A stretch of DNA of 64,000 nucleotides from Macrostomum hystrix (GCA_950097015.1 CATNEN010000038.1:29976501-30040500), one strand, 5' to 3'. Numbered from the stretch's first letter, positions 24,930 through 39,900 are shown. Program-made: numbers and translations. The notes: generated by a model from the letters alone, not told the origin.

Positions 24930-27900
24930 GTGAGAGAAAATTATCAACACTGACGCAAATTACGGGCTGTGCGGGTTTGTCTGTGTGTGGCGTCATTAGC
25001 ATCCGCGTGGCTAAGCTTGTTTGGCCTTCGTGACTCCGCTAATTAAACAGCGGGAGGGTCCCGCCCCTAGCCGCCTAGTAGTTCGTGCTGTACATTAATT
25101 TTCGCACCACTTCAGGCCAGCGTGAGATCTCCTCTAGCCCTGTCTGCCACGCACTCTCATCCTCTCATATGACTTGCAAGGCTATTCGGAGTCCAGTTCC
25201 AACCAAGACTAGCCTGGAGGGTTGGAAAGCCAAGAGTATGGCCTAGAGGACGAAGGCCATTGGAGGCTTAGCTTCCAGGGTGTATTTTTTTGGAGGCCGG
25301 TTTTGTCACGCCTATGCACCTGATTTAATTAATTCCTTCCTTCCCTTTCCTCCGTCCGTTCCTGCTTTGGCAACGCTTTGGACCGAAGAGGCTTGGCCTC
25401 GCCTTCACGGCCGATGCTAAAAGGCGTGTTGAGATTCTCTTGAGCAGTATTTGTCTGAGTTCTCTCACACTTTCTCTCGCTCTTCCGCTCTTTGCATCTG
25501 TAGCGACAGATTTGAATGAGAGAAAGAATTTATTCACACTAAAAATTTCTTGAGGATATGTGCTTGAGGAAACTGAAATACCCTGTTCGTGCTTATGCAT
25601 TAAATTAAATTGGAAAGCATTGTTTTTTCTCTGTCTGAATATGAAATCATGAATCGGGAAGTACATATTGAAGAGAAATGTTTTCAATTGTCCCTGGTTT
25701 GAGGCCATTCTTTGGTCGATTACTTATTTATTTGGCACCGATGGGAAAAATGTTCTATTCTTATTTAAGACTCTTATTTCACTAAATTGCTTCATTTCAC
25801 CCAGCTGTGAGAACATGGGAAAATGGGGGAAAATTTCTGGGTGCAAGCCTAGTTGTTAGAGTGTCGTACTCACGTCTTGAAGGTCTGGGGTTCTATTCCT
25901 GACTCCTCTGGAAAAGTAATGTGTACTTTAGCAAGACACTTCACTGCACATTGCTTGGGTTTACGCATCTGCTAAATGGGTACCTGCATTAGCAGGGGTG
26001 ACTGAGGGTGGGTGTGGCGTCCCACCAGTCCATGGACTGAACTGTCTACGTATTCAAATCGTGCGTGATTGTGTTATATTAAAAAACTATTCGGTCTTTT
26101 AGTCGCTAAAGAAAATCCTTTTTCATGCGTCTAGATTTTCTCTTTGATTTTAGCTTCTATGATCTGCCACGCCTTTAGACACGACTGAGTCGTGCACTGA
26201 TTGATCCCCTAACGTTTTATCCCCTTTACAACCGTGTCCAACCCCGTGTCTCTCTGTCTCTGAGCAGGACAATAGCCAACCCTGCCTGTTTAACTATATT
26301 TAGCCATCATTATAATCCGTAGTATAAGAAATTTTCTTGTCGTATTAATGCTGAACATGAGTCAATGTTGAGCTAGATGGAGCATATTCTGCTTTTCGGT
26401 ACGGGAATTTATTGTTTGCACAGTAAAAAATATCTGACTCATGACCATTCTGCTAGACTCATGACCATTCCAATTGACTCATGACCATTCTTCTAGACTC
26501 ATGACCATTCTGCTAGACTCAAGACTATTCTGCTAGAGTCATGACAAACCAGATAGACCCATGACCATTATAGCAGACTCATGACCATTCTAATAGACTC
26601 ATGACCATTCTAATAGACTCATGACCATTCTAATAGACTCATGACCATCATGCTTGACTCATGAACATCCTGATAGACTCATGACCATTCTGGTAGACTC
26701 ATGACCATCCAGATAGGTTCATGACCATTCTAATAGACTCATGATCATTCTAATAGAATTATGACCATTCAAATAGACTAATGACCATTCTGATAGGCTG
26801 ATGGACTAAAGGTACTAGACTAGATGCTAAATGCATTTAAATTCGCAATTCATAATTAATTTACGCTAAAATATGATCGTGTCAAAAGCATTTCTAGCTA
26901 GATTTGAAAAAAAAATTATGAACGCATATATTTTACAAGACTGACGCGAACGGCCCAGTCTATCCTCTGAGCCGCTATAACAGAATGGTGAAGCACGTGC
27001 CAAGGATTTCCCAGATTGAATTAATTTGACCTAATCTCTAAAATAGATGACTCCCGACAAAGTGAAGCGAAATAATCATCGCCTACAACAAAGACTAGTG
27101 ACTGCAGTGTGACTTTCGGGAATCGCATTAGGGCTTCGGAATTTTCTGAACGAGTGGTCAAGGGTTCGAATCTCAGACTATGAGAAGCAAATTTGTTATT
27201 AGTTGAGCACGTCACTTGCAGGTCAGTTAGTAGCAGAGCGGTCTAACACGCGTTTGCATCTCGCACCACGGCCCATGAGTTCGATTCCGCAGTGCGGCCA
27301 CATTCATTTGGGGGTGCAGCCGCGGAGAGAAGGCTTGGGGGGCTTGTCGTGCAATTTACGACCTAGGAGGCCAACCTCCGAGGCACAGTGAGAGTGTACA
27401 CTGCCTGACGATGAGTCCGGCAGATGTACACACCTGTTTAAGCGTGTGCCTGCTCACAATATCTGTGCGCGTGTGTGCTCAAGAGTCAGTGGAAAGGGGA
27501 GAATTGCCTCCTCGCTGGCTGCGGGTCTGGTGTCACCAAATGATGTGCCATTGCCCGCAGCCCTCCTGATAATATAATTATTTTTAAGGTACTTCGATTC
27601 CCAAATGGCTTAACCTTACAGAAGTAAATGTGATTTGAATATATTCATGTCCGGTTTCTACTAAAAAAGTTAAATTTTCAAGTCTAGATACTTTTCCTCT
27701 TTTCAGTTCGAGCTATTAACAAGGATTCACTGAAAATCATTTACTTTCTAGCACTGTCACATTACATTCGAACTCTGTTGGTTTCTAAGAAGCTATCCCT
27801 TCACTTCTACTCTTGCATTCCATACCTCCATTTCCTTTCAACCCCCTAAAAGAGGTCGATTATCGATTTCTTTAGCTACTTTTTTCCTACTTTTTCTCGA

Positions 27901-30900
27901 AGAAGGCCAATTTTTTTTCCTCCTGCTCTCTAGCATCCTAGCGCTCTCTCGGCCGTCATATCTCGAAGCAAAAACTCTGTCCCGTCTATTTCCTTTACTT
28001 CACGGTCGCCTAAAAGCAATGGGCGCCCTTTGCCGATAAGCTCCGAGCATTGATTATGGTCGACGAGCTTTCATTTTTGGCGAAACAAAACACTCTCCGA
28101 AGCCTTTATTCAGAACCCTCTGGAAGCTACCAAAGCCCCCGTACTACATCCATGTGAGTAGGCAAACTTTGGAATGTGCAAGCCTCGAGACTGAGAGATG
28201 AGACACGGGAGAGATGAGACACGGGAGAGATGAGACACGGGAGAGATGAGACACGGGAGAGATGAGACACGGGAGAGATGAGACACGGGAGAGATGAGAC
28301 ACGGGAGAGATGAGACACGGGAGAGATGAGACACGGGAGAGTTGAGACACGGAAGAGATGAGACACGGGAGAGATGAGACAGGGGAGAGATGAGACACGG
28401 GAGAGTTGAGACACGGGAGAGATGAGACAGGGGAGAGATGAGACAGGGGAGAGATGACACACAGGAGAGATGAGACAGGGGAGAGATGAGACAGGGGAGA
28501 GATGAGACAGGGGAGAGATGAGACACAGGAGAGATGAGATACGGGAGAGATTGGAGACATGGGAGACATAAGGGATTGTATAGGTGAGATGGGAGAGATG
28601 AGATAGTATAGATTAGAGGGCCGGATTGCAGGGCCAATTTTGCCCAATCTGCTAATTTCCAACTGCAGTCAGCACATGGAGTGCCCGCATTTCTAACCCT
28701 AACCCGAACCGCATTCTGACCTGCTGAAGCAGTCCTCAAAAATAGTCTAAAAAAACACAGAGCTCGTGAGCTAGATGGCGAATCGCCTTCACAGTGTCGT
28801 GTGACGTAATCAACTCAAGGAAAAAGCCGACTTTCGAGCCGACCCGCACATTGGCAAATCCTTCGACTAAGCTGCCTCCGCAGCATCCCAAGAGGCTGCG
28901 AAATCCCCACTCTCATGCAGGAAACTCTCAGCCTGCTCTTCCGTTGGTCCCGTCCGACGGCCTCCAGCTTCGCGCCCGCAGTCGGCTCTCGAATTCAACA
29001 ACAAGGGAGTTATTACGCTGAGTTTGTGTAGGGCGTAATTTAATCTAGCGAATTTGCCTGCCTTCTCTCATTCACTCTCTATATGGGGCGTCACATTGCT
29101 TGTTCGATCGTTCTTCTTGTTTTGTTGTGAATCAAGATTTTCTAGTCATGACGCAATCATGAAAATGTTTTGAGTACAGACTCAGCGACTGAAAAGTAAT
29201 AAATGAAATTTTTGTGTGTATCTTTTTTTTGACGACACTAGCTGCCATTTTTCAGACAGTTTCCTTGCTATTGTTTTGCTGCGATTCTTGCTGCGATTCT
29301 TACTGCGATTCTTGCTGCGATTCTTGCTGCGATTCTTGCTGCGATTCTTGCTGCGATTCTTGCTGCGATTCTTGCTGCGATTCTTGCTGCGATTCTTGTT
29401 ACGATTCTTGCTACGATTCATGCTACGGTTCTTGCTACGATTCTTGTTACGATTCTTGCTACGATTCTTGCTACGATTCTTGTTACGATTCTTGCTACGA
29501 TTCATGCTACGGTTCTTGCTACGATTCATGCTACGGTTCTTGCTACGATTCATGCTACGGTTCTTGCTACGATTCTTGTTACGATTCTTGCTACGATTCA
29601 TGCTACGGTTCTTGCTACGATTCATGCTACGGTTCTTGCTACGATTCATGCTACGGTTCTTGCTACGATTCTTGTTACGATTCTTGCTACGATTCCTGCT
29701 AGGTTCTTGCTACGATTCATGCTACGGTTCTTGCTACGATTCATGCTACGGTTCTTGCTACGATTCATGCTACGAGTCTGCTACGTTCTGCTACGATTCA
29801 TTGTTACGAGTCTTGCTACATTCATGCTACGGTTCTTGCTACGATTCTTGTTACGATTCTTGCTACGATTCATGCTACGGTTCTTGCTACGATTCATGCT
29901 ACGGTTCTTGCTACGATTCATGCTACGGTTCTTGCTACGATTCTTGTTACGATTCTTGCTACGATTCAATTCATGCTACGGTTCTTGCTACGATTCATGC
30001 TACGGTTCTTGCTACGATTCATGCTACGGTTCTTGCTACGATTCTTGTTACGATTCTTGCTACGATTCATGCTACGGTTCTTGCTACGATTCATGCTACG
30101 GTTCTTGCTACGATTCATGCTACGGTTCTTGCTACGATTCTTGTTACGATTCTTGCTACGATTCATGCTACGGTTCTTGCTACGATTCATGCTACGGTTC
30201 TTGCTACGATTCATGCTACGGTTCTTGCTACGATTCTTGTTACGATTCTGCTACGATTCTTGCTACGATTCTTGTTACGATTCTTGCTACGATTCATGCT
30301 ACGGTTCTTGCTACGATTCATGCTACGGTTCTTGCTACGATTCATGCTACGGTTCTTGCTACGATTCTTGTTACGATTCTTGCTACGATTCATGCTACGG
30401 TTCTTGCTACGATTCATGCTACGGTTCTTGCTACGATTCATGCTACGGTTCTTGCTACGATTCTTGTTACGATTCTTGCTACGATTCATGCTACGGTTCT
30501 TGCTACGATTCATGCTACGGTTCTTGCTACGATTCATGCTACGGTTCTTGCTACGATTCTTGTTACGATTCTTGCTACGATTCATGCTACGGTTCTTGCT
30601 ACGATTCATGCTACGGTTCTTGCTACGATTCATGCTACGGTTCTTGCTACGATTCTTGTTACGATTCTTGCTACGATTCATGCTACGGTTCTTGCTACGA
30701 TTCATGCTACGGTTCTTGCTACGATTCATGCTACGGTTCTTGCTACGATTCTTGTTACGATTCTTGCTACGATTCATGCTACGGTTCTTGCTACGATTCA
30801 TGCTACGGTTCTTGCTACGATTCATGCTACGGTTCTTGCTACGATTCTTGTTACGATTCTTGCTACGATTCTTGCTACGATTCTTGTTACGATTCTTGCT

Positions 30901-33900
30901 ACGATTCATGCTACGGTTCTTGCTACGATTCATGCTACGGTTCTTGCTACGATTCATGCTACGGTTCTTGCTACGATTCTTGTTACGATTCTTGCTACGA
31001 TTCATGCTACGGTTCTTGCTACGATTCATGCTACGGTTCTTGCTACGATTCATGCTACGGTTCTTGCTACGATTCTTGTTACGATTCTTGCTACGATTCA
31101 TGCTACGGTTCTTGCTACGATTCATGCTACGGTTCTTGCTACGATTCATGCTACGGTTCTTGCTACGATTCTTGTTACGATTCTTGCTACGATTCATGCT
31201 ACGGTTCTTGCTACGATTCATGCTACGGTTCTTGCTACGATTCATGCTACGGTTCTTGCTACGATTCTTGTTACGATTCTTGCTACGATTCATGCTACGG
31301 TTCTTGCTACGATTCATGCTACGGTTCTTGCTACGATTCATGCTACGGTTCTTGCTACGATTCTTGTTACGATTCTTGCTACGATTCTTGCTACGATTCT
31401 TGCTACGATTCTTGTTACGATTCTTGCTACGATTCATGCTACGGTTCTTGCTACGATTCTTGTTACGATTCTTGCTACGATTCTTGCTACGATTCATGCT
31501 ACGGTTCTTGCTACGATTCATGCTACGGTTCTTGCTACGATTCATGCTACGGTTCTTGCTACGATTCTTGTTACGATTCTTGCTACGATTCTTGCTACGA
31601 TTCTTGCTACGGTTCTTGCTACGATTCTTGTTACGATTCTTGCTACGATTCTTGCTACGATTCTTGCTACGATTCTTGTTACGATTCTTGTTACGATTCT
31701 TGCTACGATTCATGCTACGGTTCTTGCTACGATTCATGCTACGGTTCTTGCTACGATTCATGCTACGGTTCTTGCTACGATTCTTGTTACGATTCTTGCT
31801 ACGATTCATGCTACGGTTCTTGCTACGATTCATGCTACGGTTCTTGCTACGATTCATGCTACGGTTCTTGCTACGATTCTTGTTACGATTCTTGCTACGA
31901 TTCTTGCTACGATTCTTGTTACGATTCTTGCTACGATTCATGCTACGGTTCTTGCTACGATTCATGCTACGGTTCTTGCTACGATTCATGCTACGGTTCT
32001 TGCTACGATTCTTGTTACGATTCTTGCTACGATTCATGCTACGGTTCTTGCTACGATTCATGCTACGGTTCTTGCTACGATTCATGCTACGGTTCTTGCT
32101 ACGATTCTTGTTACGATTCTTGCTACGATTCATGCTACGGTTCTTGCTACGATTCATGCTACGGTTCTTGCTACGATTCATGCTACGGTTCTTGCTACGA
32201 TTCTTGTTACGATTCTTGCTACGATTCATGCTACGGTTCTTGCTACGATTCATGCTACGGTTCTTGCTACGATTCATGCTACGGTTCTTGCTACGATTCT
32301 TGTTACGATTCTTGCTACGATTCATGCTACGGTTCTTGCTACGATTCATGCTACGGTTCTTGCTACGATTCATGCTACGGTTCTTGCTACGATTCTTGTT
32401 ACGATTCTTGCTACGATTCTTGCTACGATTCTTGCTACGATTCTTGTTACGATTCTTGCTACGATTCATGCTACGGTTCTTGCTACGATTCTTGTTACGA
32501 TTCTTGCTACGATTCTTGCTACGATTCATGCTACGGTTCTTGCTACGATTCATGCTACGGTTCTTGCTACGATTCATGCTACGGTTCTTGCTACGATTCT
32601 TGTTACGATTCTTGCTACGATTCTTGCTACGATTCTTGCTACGGTTCTTGCTACGATTCTTGTTACGATTCTTGCTACGATTCTTGCTACGATTCTTGCT
32701 ACGATTCTTGTTACGATTCTTGCTACGATTCATGCTACGGTTCTTGCTACGATTCTTGTTACGATTCTTGCTACGATTCTTGCTACGGTTCTTGCTACGG
32801 TTCTTGCTACGATTCTTGTTACGATTCTTGCTACGATTCTTGCTGCGGTTCTTGCTACGGTTCTTGTTACGATTCTTGCTACGATTCTTGCTACGGTTCT
32901 TGCTACGATTCTTGTTACGATTCTTGCTACGATTCTTGCTACGATTCTTGCTACGATTCTTGTTACGATTCTTGCTACGATTCATGCTACGGTTCTTGCT
33001 ACGGTTCTTGCTACGATTCTTGCTACGATTCTTGCTACGATTCTTGCTGCGGTTCTTGCTACGGTTCTTGTTACGATTCTTGCTGCGATCCTTGCTGCGA
33101 TTCTTGCTGCGGTTCTTGCTACGATTCATTCTCAATTCTGGCTATGCATCCAGTCGTTGTGAAAATGTTCCGTACATTTTACCGCCAGGTGAAACACTGG
33201 GGAACTAACTGTCTCTTAGTGTCTTAAAGTCACGACTTGGTGAATATAGTTTTAGGAAATTGTGTAACAATCGTAAAAAAACTGGACTTAGAAATTTGTG
33301 ACCAGTCCAGCCAGTATATTTAAGTCTACCAACTGGTATAAAAAAAGCAGCGTGGCAGAAGCCAACCACCCCCGAATTGTGACACAAAATTATTTCAAAG
33401 TGTCAGCCGACACACAAGCATGAAAGCGAATTTCAAACAACACATTGAAGCCCTATATAAATAACGTTTTGTTCTCCCTTTCAACACATTTTGCTAGCCC
33501 AAGCAGTGGTGACATACGGCCCGTTGACTGCTAAATGTCGCACTCATTGAAAGCTAGCTTTGTGTCCCTTATGCCATGCTGGTTTTGTGGGACAAGGCTT
33601 CTGGGGGGGGGGCTTTGCTGCAGAGGGTGGGAAAACAGGAAGTCACAGAACATAAAAGACCCCTATAAGGTTTTGAAAATTATACCGGACGGCGGCTGGA
33701 TCGACTGGACTTGATAAACTGCTGGTCAAGGACTGGATATTGTTGGTATGTTAGGAAAATATGCGAAAGTAAAGCTCCACTATTCCCTTATCTCGGTCAC
33801 TCTACTCGTTGTCCCAGTCACTATACTCCTTATCTCAGTCACTCTCTTTCTTATCTCAGTCACTCTCTTTCTTATCTCAGTCACTCTCTTTCTTATCTCA

Positions 33901-36900
33901 GTCACTCTCTTTCTTATCTCAGTCACTCTCTTTCTTATCTCAGTCACTCTCTTTCTTATCTTAGTCACTCTCTTTCTTATCTTAGTCACTCTCTTTCTTA
34001 TCTTAGTCACTCTCTTTCTTATCCCAGTCACTATACTCCTTATCTCAGTCACTCTCCTTCTTATCCTAGTCACTCTCTTTCTTATCTTAGTCACTCTCTT
34101 TCTTATCTCAGTCACTCTCTTTCTTATCTTAGTCACTCTATTCATGAACTCAGTCACTCAATGCCCCATCAAATTTCTCTGTTGCTAATTTCAGTCACTC
34201 TGTCTATAATGGCAGTACACTTCTCTTTTTATCTCCGTCACCATCTGCACGTCAATTTAGTTTATCCTCCAATCTCGTGTTGTCCTATTATGGCCGAGTT
34301 GTTTTTCTAGTTATCCCATTGACCAGCAAAACATTGGCTAATAATGTCCGGGACATTTTCTTTCTGTTTATCATGAGCCGCGACCAAACAGGCTTAAATT
34401 AGCGGCACAGATAATTGGGTCCAAACATGACGGAAGAACCAATAGACAGACACAGATAATGGCAATGGACACGTTCAGCCAAGCAGAAATCACAAGGGAA
34501 TTCCATTTTCCAGTTCCAATAATGACCATAAATTAATGCCCCCATTGAAATATGACAAAGTTTAGTTGACTGTGCAAACTAAATACCTTAATTTTCTTAA
34601 AAAATAATGCAATAATTAATTTGATGGAGTAAAAATTCAAGTGAATGTGGCGGATCGCAGAACATAAGACATCAGTCCACGGACTGAATAAGACATCAGT
34701 CCACGGACTGAATAAGACATCAGTCCACGGACTGAATAAGACATCAGTCCTCGGACTGAATAAGCCATCAGTCCATGGACTGAATAAGCCATCAGTCCAC
34801 GGAATGAATAAGACATCAGTACACGGACTGAATAAGACATCAGTACACGGACTGAATAAGACATCAGTACACGGACTGAATAAGACATCAGTCCACGGAC
34901 TGAATAAGACATCAGTCCACGGACTGAATAAGACATCAGTCCACGGACTGAATAAGACATCAGTCCACGGACTGAATAAGACATCAGTCCTCGGACTGAA
35001 TAAGCCATCAGTCCATGGACTGAATAAGCCATCAGTCCACGGAATGAATAAGACATCAGTACACGGACTGAATAAGACATCAGTCCACGGACTGAATAAG
35101 ACATCAGTCCACGGACTGAATAAGACATCAGTCCTCGGACTGAATAAGCCATCAGTCCATGGACTGAATAAGCCATCAGTCCACGGAATGAATAAGACAT
35201 CAGTACACGGACTGAATAAGACATCAGTCCACGGACTGAATAAGACATCAGTCCACGGACTGAATAAGCCATCAGTCCACGGAATGAATAAGACATCAGT
35301 ACACGGACTGAATTAGACATCAGTCCACGGACAGATTTGACTATCAGTCAAACTGACTGAACTATCCATCGGTCCATGGACTGAATTAGCCATCGGTCCA
35401 TGGACTGAACTAGCCATCGGTCCATGGACTGATTTAGCCATCGGTCCATGGACTGAACTATCCATCGGTCCATGGACTGAACAGGAAACATGCACACTAC
35501 ACTAGGCGTAAAATTCCTTTGGCTCGAGTTTTCAAAATAAAACCGGACCTGTACTTTTTCTCAAACAACCATTTTTAAAGACCAGACCGTCGCACAAGAA
35601 GATTATCTTGCATCCCTCCAAGCCACAAAGTCGTGTCCCCCTGACCCTTGACAGCAGCGAATTCCCACTCTTAACGGCTTTAAAAAAACTTCCTCTACCA
35701 CTTACTTGGCTGTATTCTAACCTAGATGCATCGGGACGAGCGATCGGGATCACAAGGATTTTTGGGAATCTGGCGATGGGCAGTGAAAGGATTTGTCACT
35801 GCCTGAGCCATCCAAGTCCCTAGTAACCAATTAAGAGGTATGCGATGGCCACGTGGACAGTCATAGCAACAGAAATATAAGAAAGTCTGTCATGGGTTAG
35901 TATTGCAAAGTGCCCCTACCCTTAGGGCATTGCGGAGTAGATAACATCTATTATAGTTTTATTTGTTTCAGTTTCAAGTGTGTAAAGTGAGTAGGTAAAG
36001 TGGTTAAAAACTTTGGTAGATATATTTTGACCGCTTAGACTTGAATTGCGTCTCAAATTTCATATTAATGTTCTACCTTAGTGCAATCATTTGCATTTAT
36101 ACTCGTATTTATATAATTTACCCTCTCTCATTTACCCTCTCTCATTTACCCTCTCTCATTCACCCTCTCTCATTTACCCTCTCTCATTTACCCTCTCTCA
36201 TTTACCCTCTCTCATTTACCCTCTCTCATTTACCCTCTCTCATTTACCCTCTCTCATTTACCCTCTCTCATTTACCCTCTCTCATTTACCCTCTCTCATT
36301 TACCCTCTCTCATTTACCCTCTCTCATTTACCTTCTATAATGGACCCTCCGTTGTAATGGACACCTTATATTATACCATCTCTCCTTTATAATCTATTGT
36401 ACGCCACACTCCTTTATCTCCTAGCAACAAATTTTACAGACCTAAGGTCCCGCAGTGTTTCCTAGAATTCCCACCTGGGATTTCCTCTCCATTGCTCTCC
36501 AATCGCTGGCGAATGCAATCCATCTTCTCAAGCGCGCACTGGAAAATTCTTTAAAGAAACTCTAATCTATTTAGCCACGCGACATTGCTCTCGGCTCAGT
36601 GCTTCTGAAATCTCCTCTATCTCGCTATTCTTCCAAAAAACGCCCAAAATTATAGCTTGCATAAGTCGAAGCCTTTCAGCAAAAAATAGGACTGACTTTC
36701 CAGCTCATTGGCTGCAGAAGCGATTCGGGTTTCTAAGAAAGTTCCACCGACTAAGGGATTTTCTCTAACCAACTGCAGATTTATCCTGCAGCCTCCTAAA
36801 CCGTTCGCAGTCTCCCCCCTGACTCTCTCTGTAACCGCATCATGACGACACTCATCAGTGCTCGAGTAATGAGGTTGGGAGTCTCTGGATATGGGGCAGC

Positions 36901-39900
36901 CGAATCCCCTAACCAACCGGCCCTCTCGACTCTCCAATTACCCGTGCATGCATGCAGTCCAGCTGTGCTTGTTGCTATGCCGTTGCCCAGCCCCCCCGAC
37001 CGGCATGGCATCATCAATAGTCGAATTGGAATCAGAATCCGTCCCATCATGATACGGCTGCAAGTCTTGCTTTTTTCTACCTTTTTCATTTTATAAAAGT
37101 ATAATACAACGGACAGGCGTCCACGGTCTATGTTCGTCTTGTTCGTCTTGGAACATGGCCACTGCCTGCGTGCGTAATAGCTTAGTCGTAGTAGATTACA
37201 GACCCCAAAATCTATCTGCCATTGATTTAATTCATATGGACCTGTCAGACTTAATGAGAAATAGATTTTTTGTATAAAATATTTTTTCCAGTCATGATCA
37301 GTGTGTGTGTGTGGGTGGACAGACAAAGCTATTACATCACTGCTAGCTATAACAGCCTATGTTCAGCTGTGAAAGCATCTAGTTATTTGCCCGCTCGATT
37401 TGAAAAAGAATAAGTCACCGTTGTGCCTTCTTAATCCATCGTATGGATTTCGCTTCATTCTTTAGCGTCCCTATGTGATAGTTTAATCCCTAACATTATA
37501 ATGCCATGGCACGGAAGATATAAAATAATCCCCGAATCCCATCCCACGCACGCTTTGATTTATTATCTGACAATTTGGGATTTGACACACCTCACTAGAC
37601 GTATATTTGAGTCCTAAAAAAGAAACAATGGAATATTGCTTATATTCTTTTTAAATTTCTAAGCCGCATTCAATTATGTCGTGCACAAATGGCTTAAATT
37701 ATTTAGGTACATAACAATTCGGGGAACACCCAAGTGTCTACTGAAGCGTTGCACCATAATTATCAATGATACAATAAGTTGTAGCTTCATTTTTGTCTAG
37801 TATCGAAACATGTCATTCAAAGTTTCACTTTCGCAGACAGTTTTTGCAGCAGCACATCCCTGCATTAAATCCTATCCTAGCTTTCTAATTGAACCTCGTG
37901 TTCCTAGCTGACAATTAGTAAATACACTGGCTTCAGGGATTATCGGGCTGAAGCCGTTCACTTGTCCCTTAGGAATTCGTTTAAAACCCCAGCCAGATTA
38001 TTAAACCGATTTTCATTTTCTTATTTTAATCCTCATCCAAATCGGTCTGCTATTATCCCAATGGGTGTCTCATGGGAGCTACACAGCATTGTCAAGGAGC
38101 TATCGATTTTCAAAAGCTTGACTTAAACCAAAACTTTTATCACTAAAAGCTGCTAGAAAATTATTTTATCGATTTTTGATCTACTGATATACAAGTAATT
38201 ATTAATAGATAGATAATGGCACCAAACCTATTGTGGAGCTTGGCTCGACCCCAGATGTAAAGCTTATAGACAATAAACACGGGAATGATATAATTTCAAA
38301 ACAAACTTAAATACGAGTTTAATTAATCTTTAATTTTGGTAATTTTTAAAAAAACTTATTACAATTATAATAATTAATAAAGAAAATTAATATAAAATTA
38401 TAATTAAATTATAATTATTATAAATTACTTTAATTTTTTAATTATTGAATTTTTTCTTGTAGTTAAATTAATTTTTTGTGATAGATTTTTCTTCTAAAGT
38501 TTTTGTCCTCACGCGAAGCCGCATTGCTTTCACGATAAGCCATTCAATGCCCTATTTTTCATAAGAGTCTATAGGAATCACTTCCCCTGCAAGAGGCTTA
38601 CGGTCGAGAGTCGGGAAAACCGGAAGCTTCCTTAAAAAACGATGAGAAAACTTCCGACCAAACTGTAGAAAAAGCAATGAAGAGCTCTTTGTTAAGGACA
38701 GGACAGGACGGAGGTCAAGAGAGGGAGTGAGCCATTTTTTTGCTATACGTTCTTCTTTTAGTAGCTTCATTGAAATTGTTTTTTTTCAATCGTAGAACCT
38801 AAAGTATCACGCCTGTACGGTCTGTGCAGAGCAGTACATTCAAAAATCTTTCTTAGAAAGAGAGCACAGTGCCGACCTCCTTACCCGAAGCTGAGGCAAT
38901 TCAGGTTACGCCATGCAGTTTGTGTCGGTTCAAGCAGAAAGAGCAGAGGCAGAGTGGGAGTGGCATTTGATGGGGTCATTTTTTTCTTCCTAAAAAAGAA
39001 AAAAAGAAAAAATGCCGTCTTTGAAGGACACATCCGACCAGGGCATGCGCCAGACTCTGTTCAGCGGGGCCTTGGCTTCCTGTCTGCAGTCAGAAGCTGA
39101 GACTGTCTTGAGCTCCTCAGCCGCAGACCGTAGCCCCCTCACCCCCGATCTAAAATGTTTCCGAATCAAAAAGGTCCACTGACACATTTCAATCTCAGCC
39201 AGATTTCATTGTGAGCTGGAGTCGCAATGGCTTACCCTAATCCTCAGACTCCCAGCTGAAGTTGGTCTTTCTTATCTTCAACAATTATTCCAGACTTTGA
39301 TTTTTCCATTATCATCTTGATCTGGAGTTTTTTATTTCCTTTCAAACTCTGAATCGAGACGCACTTTTCATATTTGAGCTAGTCTGTATTTGGCAGATAA
39401 TTTTTTATCTAAATAAGGAACTTCTAGACCCTTTCATCCTCTCTCCCACCCTATCGTCACCCCTCTCTCATCCTCTCTCTCACCTCTCTCTCACCCTCTC
39501 TCTCACCCTCTCTCTCACCCTCTCTCTCACCCTCTCTCTCACCCTCTCTCTCACCCTCTCTCTCACCCTCTCTCTCACCCTCGCAGTGCAGCAGTTTCCA
39601 TATTCTCTGAAATCATACTTAAGCCAAAAAGCGAAGGCACTAATATTTGATTTCAAATCCCAATTGCAGCATCTGTACAGACCCTACCATGAGATGCCGC
39701 ATCATCACCGATCGGACTACCTGGCCATGGAACACGTGTCGCTTACCTGCGGCAGGGGCGGCGGCGCTGGCGGACACAACACATTCATGCGGGGACCTCA
39801 GCTGCAGCAGAAGATGTCCGGTCAGCCATCGCCGAGGGTGAGTTAAACAATATTTTATAATTGCAATAAAATACGAATTTAAGGAGTGCTTTGGGCAATG

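Noticed and set aside
27095-27190. tRNA-like segment gagtggtcaagggttcgaatctc beside SINE 27222
   Set aside because: A B-box-like match only. No A box at the right distance and no cloverleaf could be drawn, so it is not called as tRNA or SINE.
29216-33227. Open frames of 974 to 1,330 codons on both strands (LLRF, CYDS, ATIL and NRSK repeats)
   Set aside because: They are translations of a stop-free 12-bp minisatellite in several frames at once. No signal sequence, domain or codon bias, and they lie in a protocadherin intron.
13262-36335. CRISPR-like regularly spaced repeats
   Set aside because: The arrays are uninterrupted tandem repeats with no unique spacers and lie among eukaryotic split genes.
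36650-37326. Minus-strand frames of 95 and 176 codons
   Set aside because: No domain, overlap each other in different frames, and lie within the protocadherin intron.
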